From positions 1 to 7,325 of the forward strand of contig CAMBXJ010000218.1 in the NCBI GenBank assembly GCA_945871455.1: a DNA stretch of 7,325 nucleotides. Reading direction: 5' to 3'. This document shows, piece after piece, positions 1-6,575 of this stretch (within the stretch, counting starts at the first letter, position 1; each line of letters starts with the position of its first letter). Both the position numbers and the translations under genes were made by a program. The DNA is from Asaia bogorensis. Lineage in GTDB: Bacteria > Pseudomonadota > Alphaproteobacteria > Acetobacterales > Acetobacteraceae. The notes under the pieces are model-generated. The model was not told where the DNA came from and searched no databases. It saw only the letters and a list, made by a program, of their open reading frames with translations.

Positions 1-977
1 GTGTATTGGAAGCTGAATTTTCCCGAGAGGCCGGTTTCCGGGGAGGGGCGGTTGACATAGGGCATCACCGGGCCGGTCAAGGTGACCGAGCGGATCGCCG
101 CCGCCGATGGCACGCGCGGATGCAAGGCGAGGCCCGCGGTGATGACGAAATGCGTGCCGAACTGGCTGGGAAACATCTTGATGGCATAGCCGGGATCGAC
201 CACCCGCCAGGGCGCGCGGCCGTAATTCAGCATCTGCTCGGGTTTGAACGTGCCGGCATAGAAGGTGTTGGCGTAGCCCAGCGGGGATTCAAAGGTTGCG
301 GTGTCGCCGGTGAAGCCCGCCTCCGCCAGCAGCGCTGCTTCCAGCCCGACCGAGGCCGCCTGACCGCAATGAAACGACTTGGTCATGGTCCCGACATTGC
401 CGAACAGGCTGCCGGCGCGTGATCCGGCGATGCCGAACGCGTTGGCCATCTGTCCGGGGTTTAGTCGCAACATGTGAGAGGCGACAGCGACCGCGCCCAT
501 GGGGCCGACCAGCCCGGGCGGGTGGAATTGCAGCACATCCGGCGTGTATTGCCCGGACGCTTCGCGCAGCCAGCCCTGAATTTCGATGCCTTTGACCAGG
601 GCGGTCAGAATGTCACGTCCGGGCAGACCGCGCGCCTCCGACAGGGCCAGCGCGACGGGCAGGGTGACGGACAAGGCGTGGGTGGCCGGGCTCCACATCG
701 GTTCGAAGTCCAGCACATGCATGGCGGCACCGTTGATCGCCGCGGCACGCACCGGGTCGGTGCGCAGGTCGCAGCCGATGACCGTGGCAACCGGCGTGCC
801 GCCCAGGGCGCGCAGGGTTTTCGCCATGATCGGCACCGCGTCCTCGGCGGACACGCCCGCGACGGCGACCGCGATGCCGTCCAGCACCAGCCGACGCGCG
901 GCCTCCAGCGCTTGCGGGGGGAGGTCGTCGTACTGGCAACCGGCGATCCGTTCGCACAAGGTGGCGGTCAGGCCCAT
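1..977 (-). CDS. MmgE/PrpD family protein, C-terminus cut by window edge
   Basis: The minus frame is open from ATG at 977 to the left edge, giving 325 residues of a family usually near 450, so about 130 residues are missing. The family includes 2-methylcitrate dehydratase, cis-aconitate decarboxylase and iminodisuccinate epimerase; these are cytosolic enzymes acting on small di- and tricarboxylates. Visible landmarks are D90 in HVLDFEPMWSPATHA with H100, H152 in FHPPG, K200 in GTMTKSFH, K267 in AIKMFPSQFGTH with H276, and a late GKFSFQY motif at the edge. Spacing D90 to H100 and the KMFP...GTH block resemble cis-aconitate decarboxylase (IRG1/CAD) more than the usual DxDD form. The start is chosen by family N-terminus; the ribosome-binding site is weak (GGGA, 11 nt upstream). 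It follows the ATPase stop by 79 bp and is probably the last visible operon gene. Family assignment is firm; the substrate is unknown. Confidence 0.9.
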   Translation of the reverse strand, partial: MGLTATLCERIAGCQYDDLPPQALEAARRLVLDGIAVAVAGVSAEDAVPIMAKTLRALGGTPVATVIGCDLRTDPVRAAAINGAAMHVLDFEPMWSPATHALSVTLPVALALSEARGLPGRDILTALVKGIEIQGWLREASGQYTPDVLQFHPPGLVGPMGAVAVASHMLRLNPGQMANAFGIAGSRAGSLFGNVGTMTKSFHCGQAASVGLEAALLAEAGFTGDTATFESPLGYANTFYAGTFKPEQMLNYGRAPWRVVDPGYAIKMFPSQFGTHFVITAGLALHPRVPSAAAIRSVTLTGPVMPYVNRPSPETGLSGKFSFQY

Positions 978-1014
978 GGGATGGTTTTTCCCGTCAGATG
1001 GTTTGTAGTTGGAC

Positions 1015-1036
1015 GGCTGTTCCGGTGTCGGAAGCC
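1015..1036 (-). other. Small hairpin in the ATPase-MmgE/PrpD gap
   Basis: In the 79-bp gap the minus-strand RNA can form GGC-TTCCG paired with CGGAA-(CA)-GCC around an ACAC loop: eight pairs with a 2-nt bulge. No U-rich tract follows, so it is not a standard terminator. It could stabilise the upstream message or mildly attenuate the next gene, but it may also be chance in GC-rich DNA. Confidence 0.3.
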
Positions 1037-1056
1037 TGTTGCAATAACCTGGGCAA

Positions 1057-2139
1057 TCACCTCACCGCCGCTCCCGCACCTGCCAGGGCGACGCAATCCG
1101 CCGCATCGAACGCGACCAGAACCGGCGCGCTTTCCTGCATCAGCACAACGGAGATCACCCGTACGGTGTCCGCCCCGACCTCCACCGCGTATTCGAAATG
1201 CCCGCCCAGGAACAGCCGTTGGCGGATCGTGCCCGGCAAGTGGTTTTCCGACGCCGGACCGGGCGGTTCCAGGCGCAGCCGATCGGGACGGATCATGATC
1301 GTGCCCGGGCCGCGCGGCGCCGATCCGGTGGCGGCCCGGACCGAGGTGCCATCGCGGGTGACGGCCATGATCCCGTCCAGTCCCTCGCCCTGGATTTCGA
1401 CCTCCAGGAAATTCGCGGCACCCACCACGTCGGCCACGAAACTGTCGGTGGGCGCGTGGTAGATGTCCTCCGGCGTGCCCTGTTGCAGGATGCGGCCTTC
1501 GCTCATGACCAGGATGCGATCGGACAGCGACAGGGCCTCGGCCTGGTCATGCGTGACATAGACGGTGGCGACATGCAGGTCGCGTTGCAGCTTGCGCAGT
1601 TCGGCCCGCGTGCGGTCCCGCAGTTTCGCGTCCAGGTTGGACAAGGGTTCGTCGAACAGCAATATGGCGGGGGCATGCACGATGGCGCGCGCCACCGCGA
1701 CGCGCTGCTGCTGCCCACCCGACAATTGTTGCGAGGAGCGGTCGCGGAAGGCACCGAGCCCCACCATGTCCAGGGCGCGGGCGACTTTCTGCTCGATCTC
1801 CGCGCCGGGGCGGCGGCGGACGCGCAGCGGAAACGCCACGTTCTCGAACACCGTCAGATGCGGCCAGATCGCGTAGGACTGAAACACCATGCCGATGGAG
1901 CGGTTGTAAGGCTCCACCATGATGCCGGCTGTGGAATCGAACACGACTTCCCCGTCGATTTCGATGCGGCCTTCCTCCGGCGTTTCCAGACCGGCGATAC
2001 AGCGCAAGGTGGTGGTCTTGCCGCAGCCGGACGGGCCCAGCAGGGAGACCAGTTCCCCATCGGCGATATCCAGGCTGATGCGGTCGATGATGGTCTTGTC
2101 GCCGAACCGCTTGACCAGGTTGCGCACCGAAATTCCCAT
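1057..2139 (-). CDS. ABC transporter ATP-binding protein, PotA/FbpC type
   Basis: This 360-residue protein is the cytoplasmic ATPase that powers import through the permease encoded upstream. The nucleotide-binding domain is complete: Walker A GPSGCGKTT at 35-43, Q-loop Q87 in MVFQSYAIWPHL, signature LSGGQQQR at 139-146, Walker B ILLFDEP at 159-165, D-loop SNLD at 167-170 and switch H197 in VTHDQAEA. Residues from about 240 to the end form a C-terminal extension like the TOBE domain of the spermidine/iron/aminoethylphosphonate importer ATPases, with the IRPDRLRL motif. An upstream in-frame ATG at 2280 is rejected: translation from there would read through the palindromic repeat, whereas ATG 2139 has AGGAG (2145-2149) five bases upstream and begins directly with the domain's first strand. 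The gap to the permease is 172 bp, unusually long for this operon type, and is filled by the inverted repeat. Family is certain; substrate is not. Confidence 0.96.
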   Translation of the reverse strand: MGISVRNLVKRFGDKTIIDRISLDIADGELVSLLGPSGCGKTTTLRCIAGLETPEEGRIEIDGEVVFDSTAGIMVEPYNRSIGMVFQSYAIWPHLTVFENVAFPLRVRRRPGAEIEQKVARALDMVGLGAFRDRSSQQLSGGQQQRVAVARAIVHAPAILLFDEPLSNLDAKLRDRTRAELRKLQRDLHVATVYVTHDQAEALSLSDRILVMSEGRILQQGTPEDIYHAPTDSFVADVVGAANFLEVEIQGEGLDGIMAVTRDGTSVRAATGSAPRGPGTIMIRPDRLRLEPPGPASENHLPGTIRQRLFLGGHFEYAVEVGADTVRVISVVLMQESAPVLVAFDAADCVALAGAGAAVR

Positions 2140-2144
2140 GCCGT

Positions 2145-2149
2145 CTCCT
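2145..2149 (-). promoter_or_regulatory. Ribosome-binding site of the ATPase gene
   Basis: AGGAG on the minus strand sits five bases before ATG 2139, within the 12 bases left between the end of the palindromic element (2152) and the start codon. It settles the start choice. If the element folds in mRNA, it would place a large hairpin right against this site. Confidence 0.75.
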
Positions 2150-2151
2150 AC

Positions 2152-2312
2152 GTGTCTATCCGGAAACATAATGCACCTTTTCAGCGGACTGCCATGGGCG
2201 TCTGGTGCGTTGCAGCCCCCCATCGATGGCCCCGCGTCGCTTTCGGGGCCGCGCCTGCCAGCCGCCTCATGATCGCCCACTGAACAGGCGCACCATGTTT
2301 TCGGACAGACAC
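2152..2312 (-). repeat. 161-bp imperfect palindrome between permease and ATPase (MITE-like or RNA hairpin)
   Basis: Bases 2152-2197 read on plus and 2312-2267 read on minus match at 34 of 46 positions without gaps. Both arms begin GTGTCT, then a purine, then TCCG. With a one-base gap the similarity runs on through GGCG.CTGG to about 2206/2257. The middle holds the 10-bp palindrome CCATCGATGG (2220-2229) and a hairpin GGCCCCG (2228-2234)/CGGGGCC (2244-2250). Seven of the twelve arm mismatches become G-U pairs in minus-strand RNA, giving about 41 of 46 pairs. The outermost base forms the last base of the permease stop TAG, and the other end lies 12 bases before the ATPase ATG. It encodes no supported protein. 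It may be a non-autonomous insertion element or an intercistronic RNA structure affecting message stability, termination or ATPase translation. The structure is directly visible; its class and function are inferred. Confidence 0.8.
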
Positions 2313-3988
2313 TAAAGCCTCAGCGGCGCGCGCATCACCGCGCCCATCAGGGCCACCGTGATGATGGTCGTAATGACAGAAAGCGCGCTGGCGACGCCCC
2401 AGTTGGCATTCTCGAAGAACGCCCAGATCGAGATCGACAGCACCTGCGTGGATGCCGTGTAAAGCAGCGCCGCCGCCGCGATTTCGCGGAAATAGGCGAT
2501 GAACAGCAGGAAATACCCGCTTTGCAGCGCCGGACGCAGCAGTGGCAGCACGATGCGCCGGAAGCTGGCGATCCGGTTGGCGCCGGACGCCCAGGCGGCT
2601 TCCTCCAACGCGCGATCGAGTTGCACCACCTGCGCGCCCACCGTCTCGGTCGCATAGGGCAGGAAGCGGGCGACGTAGCAGAACACCAGCACCCACAACG
2701 TGCCGTAGATCGGCAGATAGACATACGACCACAGAAACCCCAGCCCGATCACGATGCCGGGGATTCCGAATGGCAGGCAGGCCAGAATATCCAGCGCCCG
2801 GTGGCCGCGCGGCTTCAGGCGGTGCGTCGAATACGCCACCAGCACGCCCAGGGTCAGGCCCAGCACGGCACCGCCGCCGGCCACCAGCACGGTGTTGCGG
2901 AATGCCCGCAACGTGCCTGGATTGTCCCAAAGCTGGACGTAGTTGCGGAACGTCCAGGCGGCTTCGAATGGGTTGGCGACGAAATACTTGATGGCGGAGG
3001 TATAGATCAGCGACAGCGACGGAATGATGAAACTCATCAGCACGTAGAACAGGCAGGCCGTCGTCGCGACCCAGCGCCACCGCCCCAGACTGAGTTCGCG
3101 CACCCGATAGCCGCGTCCCGTCACGGTGGGCGCCATGCGCCGATGCACGATGCGCCGTTGCGCGAAGATCGACAGGCCGGTGACCGCGCTCATGGACAGG
3201 CCCACGGCGGCCGCAAGGCCCGTGTTGCTGGGGGAAAAGCTGGTCAGCAGATACAACTCGGTGGCGAGCGTATGGACATGGCCTGGAATGCCGACCATCG
3301 CCGGTATGGCGAACTGTTCGACGGAAAGCACGAAACACAGCAGCAGGCTGGACATCATCGGGAAGATCATCAGCGGCACCGTGATCCTGCACACCACCTG
3401 CCACGGCGTTGCGCCAGAGGCGTAGGCCGCTTCCTCCAGGCTGCTGTCCATGCTGATCAGCGGGCCGCGGATGGTGAAGAACGCAAATGGCAGGATGTGC
3501 AACACCTGGATCCAGATGATCCCGGTCGCCGAATAGATGTCGAAGCGGATCACGTCCGGGCCGAGCAGATGCTCCAGAATGTCGTTGAACACCCCGCCCG
3601 GCGATCCCAGGATGACCCAGGCCATGCCCAGGATGTAGCCCGGAAAGAAGAAGCTCAGCCCCACCGCGGCGACAAGACTTTTCTTGTAACGAAAATCCGT
3701 GCGATAGACCAGCCACGCCATGGCGGCGCCACCCAGGGTGCTGAACAGCGACGTCACCACCGAAATAAAACACGTCATGAACAGTGTATGTACAATCGCT
3801 CGGCTTGCCAGACCCTCCCAGTTTTTCAGCGTAAAGTTGGATGGTGTGCCCGGACCGCCGGTCTGGAAGCTGCCATACAGCAACGACGCCAATGGCGTAA
3901 CAATCAGGAATGCGGTAACCAGGAAGGTGACGGCGAAGATCACACGGATCGTCGCCTCGCCCGAACGTCGGACCGGTGCGGTTGTCAT
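2312..3988 (-). CDS. ABC transporter permease, fused two-domain (FbpB/ThiP type)
   Basis: This 558-residue inner-membrane protein forms the translocation channel. It carries two tandem binding-protein-dependent permease domains in one chain, each with about six hydrophobic segments (approximately 14-38, 66-94, 104-128, 154-176, 208-228, 256-276, then 305-330, 364-387, 398-424, 430-446, 491-510, 533-552). Each half has the EAA loop that docks on the ATPase: EEAAYASGATPW at 185-196 and EEAAWASGANR at 462-472, both ending in a VPL or LPL motif. The fused layout is typical of importers for ferric iron, thiamine or 2-aminoethylphosphonate, where one permease replaces a pair. Start ATG 3988 lies 6 bp after the binding-protein stop and lacks a clear Shine-Dalgarno sequence, suggesting translational coupling. 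The protein ends within six residues of the last membrane segment, and the final base of its TAG stop is the first base of the palindromic element. Family is certain; the ligand is not. Confidence 0.95.
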   Translation of the reverse strand: MTTAPVRRSGEATIRVIFAVTFLVTAFLIVTPLASLLYGSFQTGGPGTPSNFTLKNWEGLASRAIVHTLFMTCFISVVTSLFSTLGGAAMAWLVYRTDFRYKKSLVAAVGLSFFFPGYILGMAWVILGSPGGVFNDILEHLLGPDVIRFDIYSATGIIWIQVLHILPFAFFTIRGPLISMDSSLEEAAYASGATPWQVVCRITVPLMIFPMMSSLLLCFVLSVEQFAIPAMVGIPGHVHTLATELYLLTSFSPSNTGLAAAVGLSMSAVTGLSIFAQRRIVHRRMAPTVTGRGYRVRELSLGRWRWVATTACLFYVLMSFIIPSLSLIYTSAIKYFVANPFEAAWTFRNYVQLWDNPGTLRAFRNTVLVAGGGAVLGLTLGVLVAYSTHRLKPRGHRALDILACLPFGIPGIVIGLGFLWSYVYLPIYGTLWVLVFCYVARFLPYATETVGAQVVQLDRALEEAAWASGANRIASFRRIVLPLLRPALQSGYFLLFIAYFREIAAAALLYTASTQVLSISIWAFFENANWGVASALSVITTIITVALMGAVMRAPLRL

Positions 3989-3994
3989 CGGCGT

Positions 3995-5032
3995 CTATTG
4001 CAGGCCGAACACCGAGCGCCATTCCTCGATGATGGATTTTTGCATCGAAGGGGTCAGCAACCGTTCGGTCAGGACGATCTTCATCCCATCCAGCCCAGGC
4101 ACCAGTTTCGGCGGCTTGACCCCGGGGCGGGTGACCGGGGCGCCGGCATGGTCTTGCAGGCTTTGCTGACCGGCGGCGCTCATGGACCAGTTCAGAAACA
4201 GCATACCGGCATCCGGATGCGGCGATTTCGCCGGCAGAAACGCCACCGTGGCCGTCGCCGGCACGCCCGAGCCCGGGTAGACGACGCGGATCGGCGCGCC
4301 GTCGGCGATGGCGCTGATCACCGGCGGTTCGATCACCGCGGCAACCTGAACGTCGCCACGGATCACCGCCTGCACGATGCCGGCGCTGCCGTTGAAGAAC
4401 CGCACGCCGTTGGCTTTCAGGCGCTTGGCAATGTCACGCTCCCCCTGGTCATGCCAGTAGGCAAGCATCTCCTGCACCGCGACGGATCGCCAGGGCGGAT
4501 TGATGCCGATCTTGTCCTTCCATTTCGGATCGAAGAAATCCACCCATTCGCGCGGGGCGTCCGCGTCCTTGATGCGGCCCTTGTGGGAGACCATGGCCGA
4601 GCGAATGAGCTGGATGGTGTAGAACTGGTCGTGGCGCTTGTAGTCGGACGCGAGTGCCGCGGCTTCGGGCGGAACCCAGGTCTTCACCCAGCCGTTTTTC
4701 GCCCATGCGGCCAAGGTCTCGTCCCACAGCGTGATCACCACGTCGGTCTTCGACGCGCCGGCCGGATATTCGGTGCCGAACCGCTGCATCATTTCCGCGC
4801 TCGGCAGGCGCGTCGCCTCAATGGCGATCTTGGGAAACGCCTTGCGGAAATCGCCCAGCCAAAGGTCGCCCAGCGGCGGCGGGATGTTGTGGTGGATATC
4901 GATATGGCCGCCCTTGTTGGCCGCCTCGGCGATCCGGGCCAAATCCGTCCCCTGGGCCCCCCCCTGGGCCAACGCGGCGGTGCCGGCGGCGACAAACGGC
5001 ATCGATAGCAGCGTACGGCGCCGCAGATTCAT
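3995..5032 (-). CDS. Periplasmic solute-binding protein, AfuA/FbpA-like type 2 fold
   Basis: This 345-residue protein should capture the solute in the periplasm and deliver it to the permease. The N-terminus is an export signal with a twin-arginine-like stretch RRRTLLS (residues 4-10), a hydrophobic core and a probable cleavage after ALA22. The mature part shows features of this binding-protein group: ADVV-like TDVVITLWDE at 96-105, WVPPEA near 119-124, and APREWVDFFDPKWKDKIG at 159-176. The C-terminal half has VVYPGSGVPATATVAFLP and LNWSMSAAGQQSL. The adjacent tyrosine pair that binds iron in FbpA is not seen in the corresponding C-terminal region, so an organic or phosphonate-like ligand is more likely than Fe3+. 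Start ATG 5032 is preceded by GGAGG with 7 bases spacing; the longer in-frame extension to 5635 runs antisense into the next gene and is rejected. It is the first gene of the transporter operon, and excess binding protein is expected from this position. Confidence 0.92.
   Translation of the reverse strand: MNLRRRTLLSMPFVAAGTAALAQGGAQGTDLARIAEAANKGGHIDIHHNIPPPLGDLWLGDFRKAFPKIAIEATRLPSAEMMQRFGTEYPAGASKTDVVITLWDETLAAWAKNGWVKTWVPPEAAALASDYKRHDQFYTIQLIRSAMVSHKGRIKDADAPREWVDFFDPKWKDKIGINPPWRSVAVQEMLAYWHDQGERDIAKRLKANGVRFFNGSAGIVQAVIRGDVQVAAVIEPPVISAIADGAPIRVVYPGSGVPATATVAFLPAKSPHPDAGMLFLNWSMSAAGQQSLQDHAGAPVTRPGVKPPKLVPGLDGMKIVLTERLLTPSMQKSIIEEWRSVFGLQ
4949..4970 (-). repeat. Short tandem duplication with an 8-base G run in the binding-protein gene
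   Basis: On plus, CCCCTGGGCC occurs at 4949-4958 and again at 4961-4970, and bases 4957-4964 form C8 (G8 in the coding strand). It encodes QGGAQG just after the predicted signal-peptide cleavage site. Such runs are prone to slippage; a one-base change here would truncate the protein near residue 25. No sign of variation can be judged from a single sequence. Confidence 0.6.
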
Positions 5033-5119
5033 GGTGGACCCTCCCGGATGGCGGGCGGAGCTTCTAACAGCCGCCGACACCTGTCTATAGTGGGATAAAA
5101 CGCCTGCTGGAGGAACGCC
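5033..5119. promoter_or_regulatory. Divergent promoter region of transporter operon and MmgE/PrpD gene
   Basis: These 87 bases separate the two divergent start codons and must hold the signals for both directions. CTATAG at 5085-5090 is self-complementary, so TATAGT (plus, 5086-5091) and TATAGA (minus, 5089-5084) form overlapping minus-10-like boxes. The best plus minus-35 candidate is TTCTAA at 5062-5067, 18 bases upstream, which is poor. No convincing minus-strand minus-35 is seen. GACACCTGTC (5076-5085) is a small inverted repeat, GACA-CC-TGTC, that overlaps the box and could be part of an operator. Ribosome-binding sites lie at both ends: GGAGG for the binding protein and GGAGG (5109-5113) for the plus gene. 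Exact promoters are tentative; the region's role follows from the gene layout. Confidence 0.5.
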
Positions 5120-6520
5120 ATGACCATCGCCGCGGCCACCATCGCCGAAACCTTGGCCGAACGCATCGCGGACGTCACCTTCGATGCCCTGCCGGATGAC
5201 GCCGTGCATTGGGCCAAGGTCGCGATCCTGGACACCGTGGGCTGCACCCTGGCCGGCGCGCGGGAAGACTGCGCGCGCATCATCGGCCAGGTGGCGACGA
5301 TTGGCGCCTCGGGCGGGGATTGCCTGGTCTTCGGCACGGACCGGCGGGTGTCGCCGTTGGACGCTGCGCTGATCAATGGCACGGCGGCGCATGCCCTGGA
5401 CTACGACGATTGCAGCGATACCCTGGGCGGGCATCCGTCGGCACCGGTGCTGCCGGCCCTGTTCGCGCTGGCGGAAACGCGGCCGGTCAGCGGGCGGGAC
5501 TTCCTGGCGTCCTATGTCGCGGGGTGGGAAGCGGAAACGCGGATCGCACGTGGCGTCAACTTCCACCACTACACCAAAGGCTGGCACCCCACCGCCACGC
5601 TCGGCGTTTTCGGAGCAGCCGCCGCGTGCAGCCATATGTTGGAGTTGAAGCCGGCCCAGACAGCGCGCGCCCTGGCGCTGGCGGCGACGTTTTCATCGGG
5701 CCTGAAGGCCAATTTCGGGACCATGACGAAGCCGCTCCATGTCGGGCACGCCGCGCGCAACGGGCTGCTGGCGGCGCTGCTGGCGGCGGACGGGTTCACG
5801 TCCTCGGCCGATGCGTTGGAGCACAAACAGGGGTTCCTGCATGTCTTCAACGGCGCCGGCAACTTCAACGCCGAGGCGATCGTGGCGGATTGGGGCGCTC
5901 CCTGGGATATCGTCTCGCCCGGTGTCGCCATCAAGCAGTATCCCTGCTGCGGCAGCACGCATCCGGCGATCGATGCGATGCTGATGCTGGTGCGTGAGCA
6001 CGATCTGACCCCGGCCAAGGTCGCTCGCATCGAATCCTGGACCCATGCGCGTCGTCTGGCTCACACCAACCGGCCCGATCCGCAGAGCGAGCTGGATGCC
6101 AAGTTCAGCGTGCAATACTGCCTGGCGCGCGCCGTCGTCAGCGGTCGCGTGTCGATCGAGCATTTCGAGGGTGACAGCTATCGCGACCCCGCCGTCCGCG
6201 CCCTGCTGCCGCGCATCGTGTCCGAGGCCCAGGCGCCGAAACCGGTCGATGACGGGGAGCATTTCGGCGCCGACGTGACGGTGACTTTGACGGATGGGCG
6301 GGTGCTGACCCGGTCGGTGCCTCGGCCGTTGGGACGCGGCCCGACGATCCCGTTGCCGGTGGAGTTGCTGGAGATCAAGTTCCTGAACTGCGCGCAACGG
6401 GCGCTGCCCGCCGCCACCGCGCGGGGTCTGCTGGGGATGCTGCGCGGGTTGGAGGGGTTGAACCGGGTTCGGTCGTTGACCGATGCCATGGCCCCGGCCG
6501 AACGGATGGCGGCGGAGTAA
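5120..6520 (+). CDS. MmgE/PrpD family protein, full length
   Basis: This complete 466-residue protein has the family's usual length. The all-helical N-terminal domain contains NGTAAHALDYDDCSDTLGGH (D94, D96, D97, H105), GWHPTATLG (H156) and GTMTKPLHVGHAARNG (K204). The smaller alpha/beta domain starts around 265 with PGVAIKQYPCCGSTHPAIDA (K272, H281), and DAKFSVQY follows near 340. These residues line the active site in characterised relatives, so it should be an active cytosolic enzyme performing dehydration, decarboxylation or epimerisation of a di- or tricarboxylate. The start is well supported by GGAGG (5109-5113), six bases before ATG. It faces away from the transporter operon across an 87-bp shared promoter region and is followed by the BLUF gene. 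It differs from the paralogue at 1-977 in the first acidic motif (DYDDC versus DFEPM) and in the lysine block (KQYPCCGSTH versus KMFPSQFGTH), so the two are unlikely to be redundant. The precise reaction cannot be assigned. Confidence 0.93.
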   Translation: MTIAAATIAETLAERIADVTFDALPDDAVHWAKVAILDTVGCTLAGAREDCARIIGQVATIGASGGDCLVFGTDRRVSPLDAALINGTAAHALDYDDCSDTLGGHPSAPVLPALFALAETRPVSGRDFLASYVAGWEAETRIARGVNFHHYTKGWHPTATLGVFGAAAACSHMLELKPAQTARALALAATFSSGLKANFGTMTKPLHVGHAARNGLLAALLAADGFTSSADALEHKQGFLHVFNGAGNFNAEAIVADWGAPWDIVSPGVAIKQYPCCGSTHPAIDAMLMLVREHDLTPAKVARIESWTHARRLAHTNRPDPQSELDAKFSVQYCLARAVVSGRVSIEHFEGDSYRDPAVRALLPRIVSEAQAPKPVDDGEHFGADVTVTLTDGRVLTRSVPRPLGRGPTIPLPVELLEIKFLNCAQRALPAATARGLLGMLRGLEGLNRVRSLTDAMAPAERMAAE

Positions 6521-6548
6521 TCGTGATGCCTGCGACGCCCAATCATAC

Positions 6549-6560
6549 AGTTCCCGAACT
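6549..6560. promoter_or_regulatory. Short palindrome upstream of the BLUF gene
   Basis: AGTTC-CC-GAACT is a perfect inverted repeat in the 55-bp gap between the MmgE/PrpD stop and the BLUF start, five bases before the ribosome-binding site. Its position would suit an operator or a small mRNA hairpin. No T-rich tract follows, so it is not a usual terminator, and the two genes may be co-transcribed. Its size makes chance occurrence possible. Confidence 0.35.
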
Positions 6561-6575
6561 TTCTGGAGAAAGGTG

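Noticed and set aside
474..1298. 274-codon plus frame, and the plus frame at 1198-2283
   Set aside because: Both are antisense to the MmgE/PrpD and ATPase genes, whose motifs are complete on the minus strand.
1057..2280. ATPase start at 2280
   Set aside because: The 47 extra residues would be encoded by the inverted repeat and resemble no ABC N-terminus; ATG 2139 has AGGAG at correct spacing.
2181..4022. 613-codon minus frame overlapping the permease
   Set aside because: It lies in another frame of the same strand as the permease, lacks membrane segments and runs through the palindromic element; the 558-residue frame has both EAA motifs.
2522..5008. 828-codon open frame on plus across permease and binding-protein genes
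   Set aside because: It is antisense to two strongly supported transporter genes, has no recognisable domain and an R/H/G/Q-rich composition typical of shadow frames in GC-rich DNA.
3995..5635. 546-residue version of the binding protein starting far upstream
   Set aside because: The extra 201 residues are antisense to the MmgE/PrpD gene; ATG 5032 has a good ribosome-binding site and starts a normal signal peptide.
6549..6560. LexA box reading of AGTTCCCGAACT
   Set aside because: Alphaproteobacterial LexA sites are direct GTTC repeats and the Gram-positive form is GAAC-N4-GTTC; this palindrome has the opposite order and a 2-base spacer.
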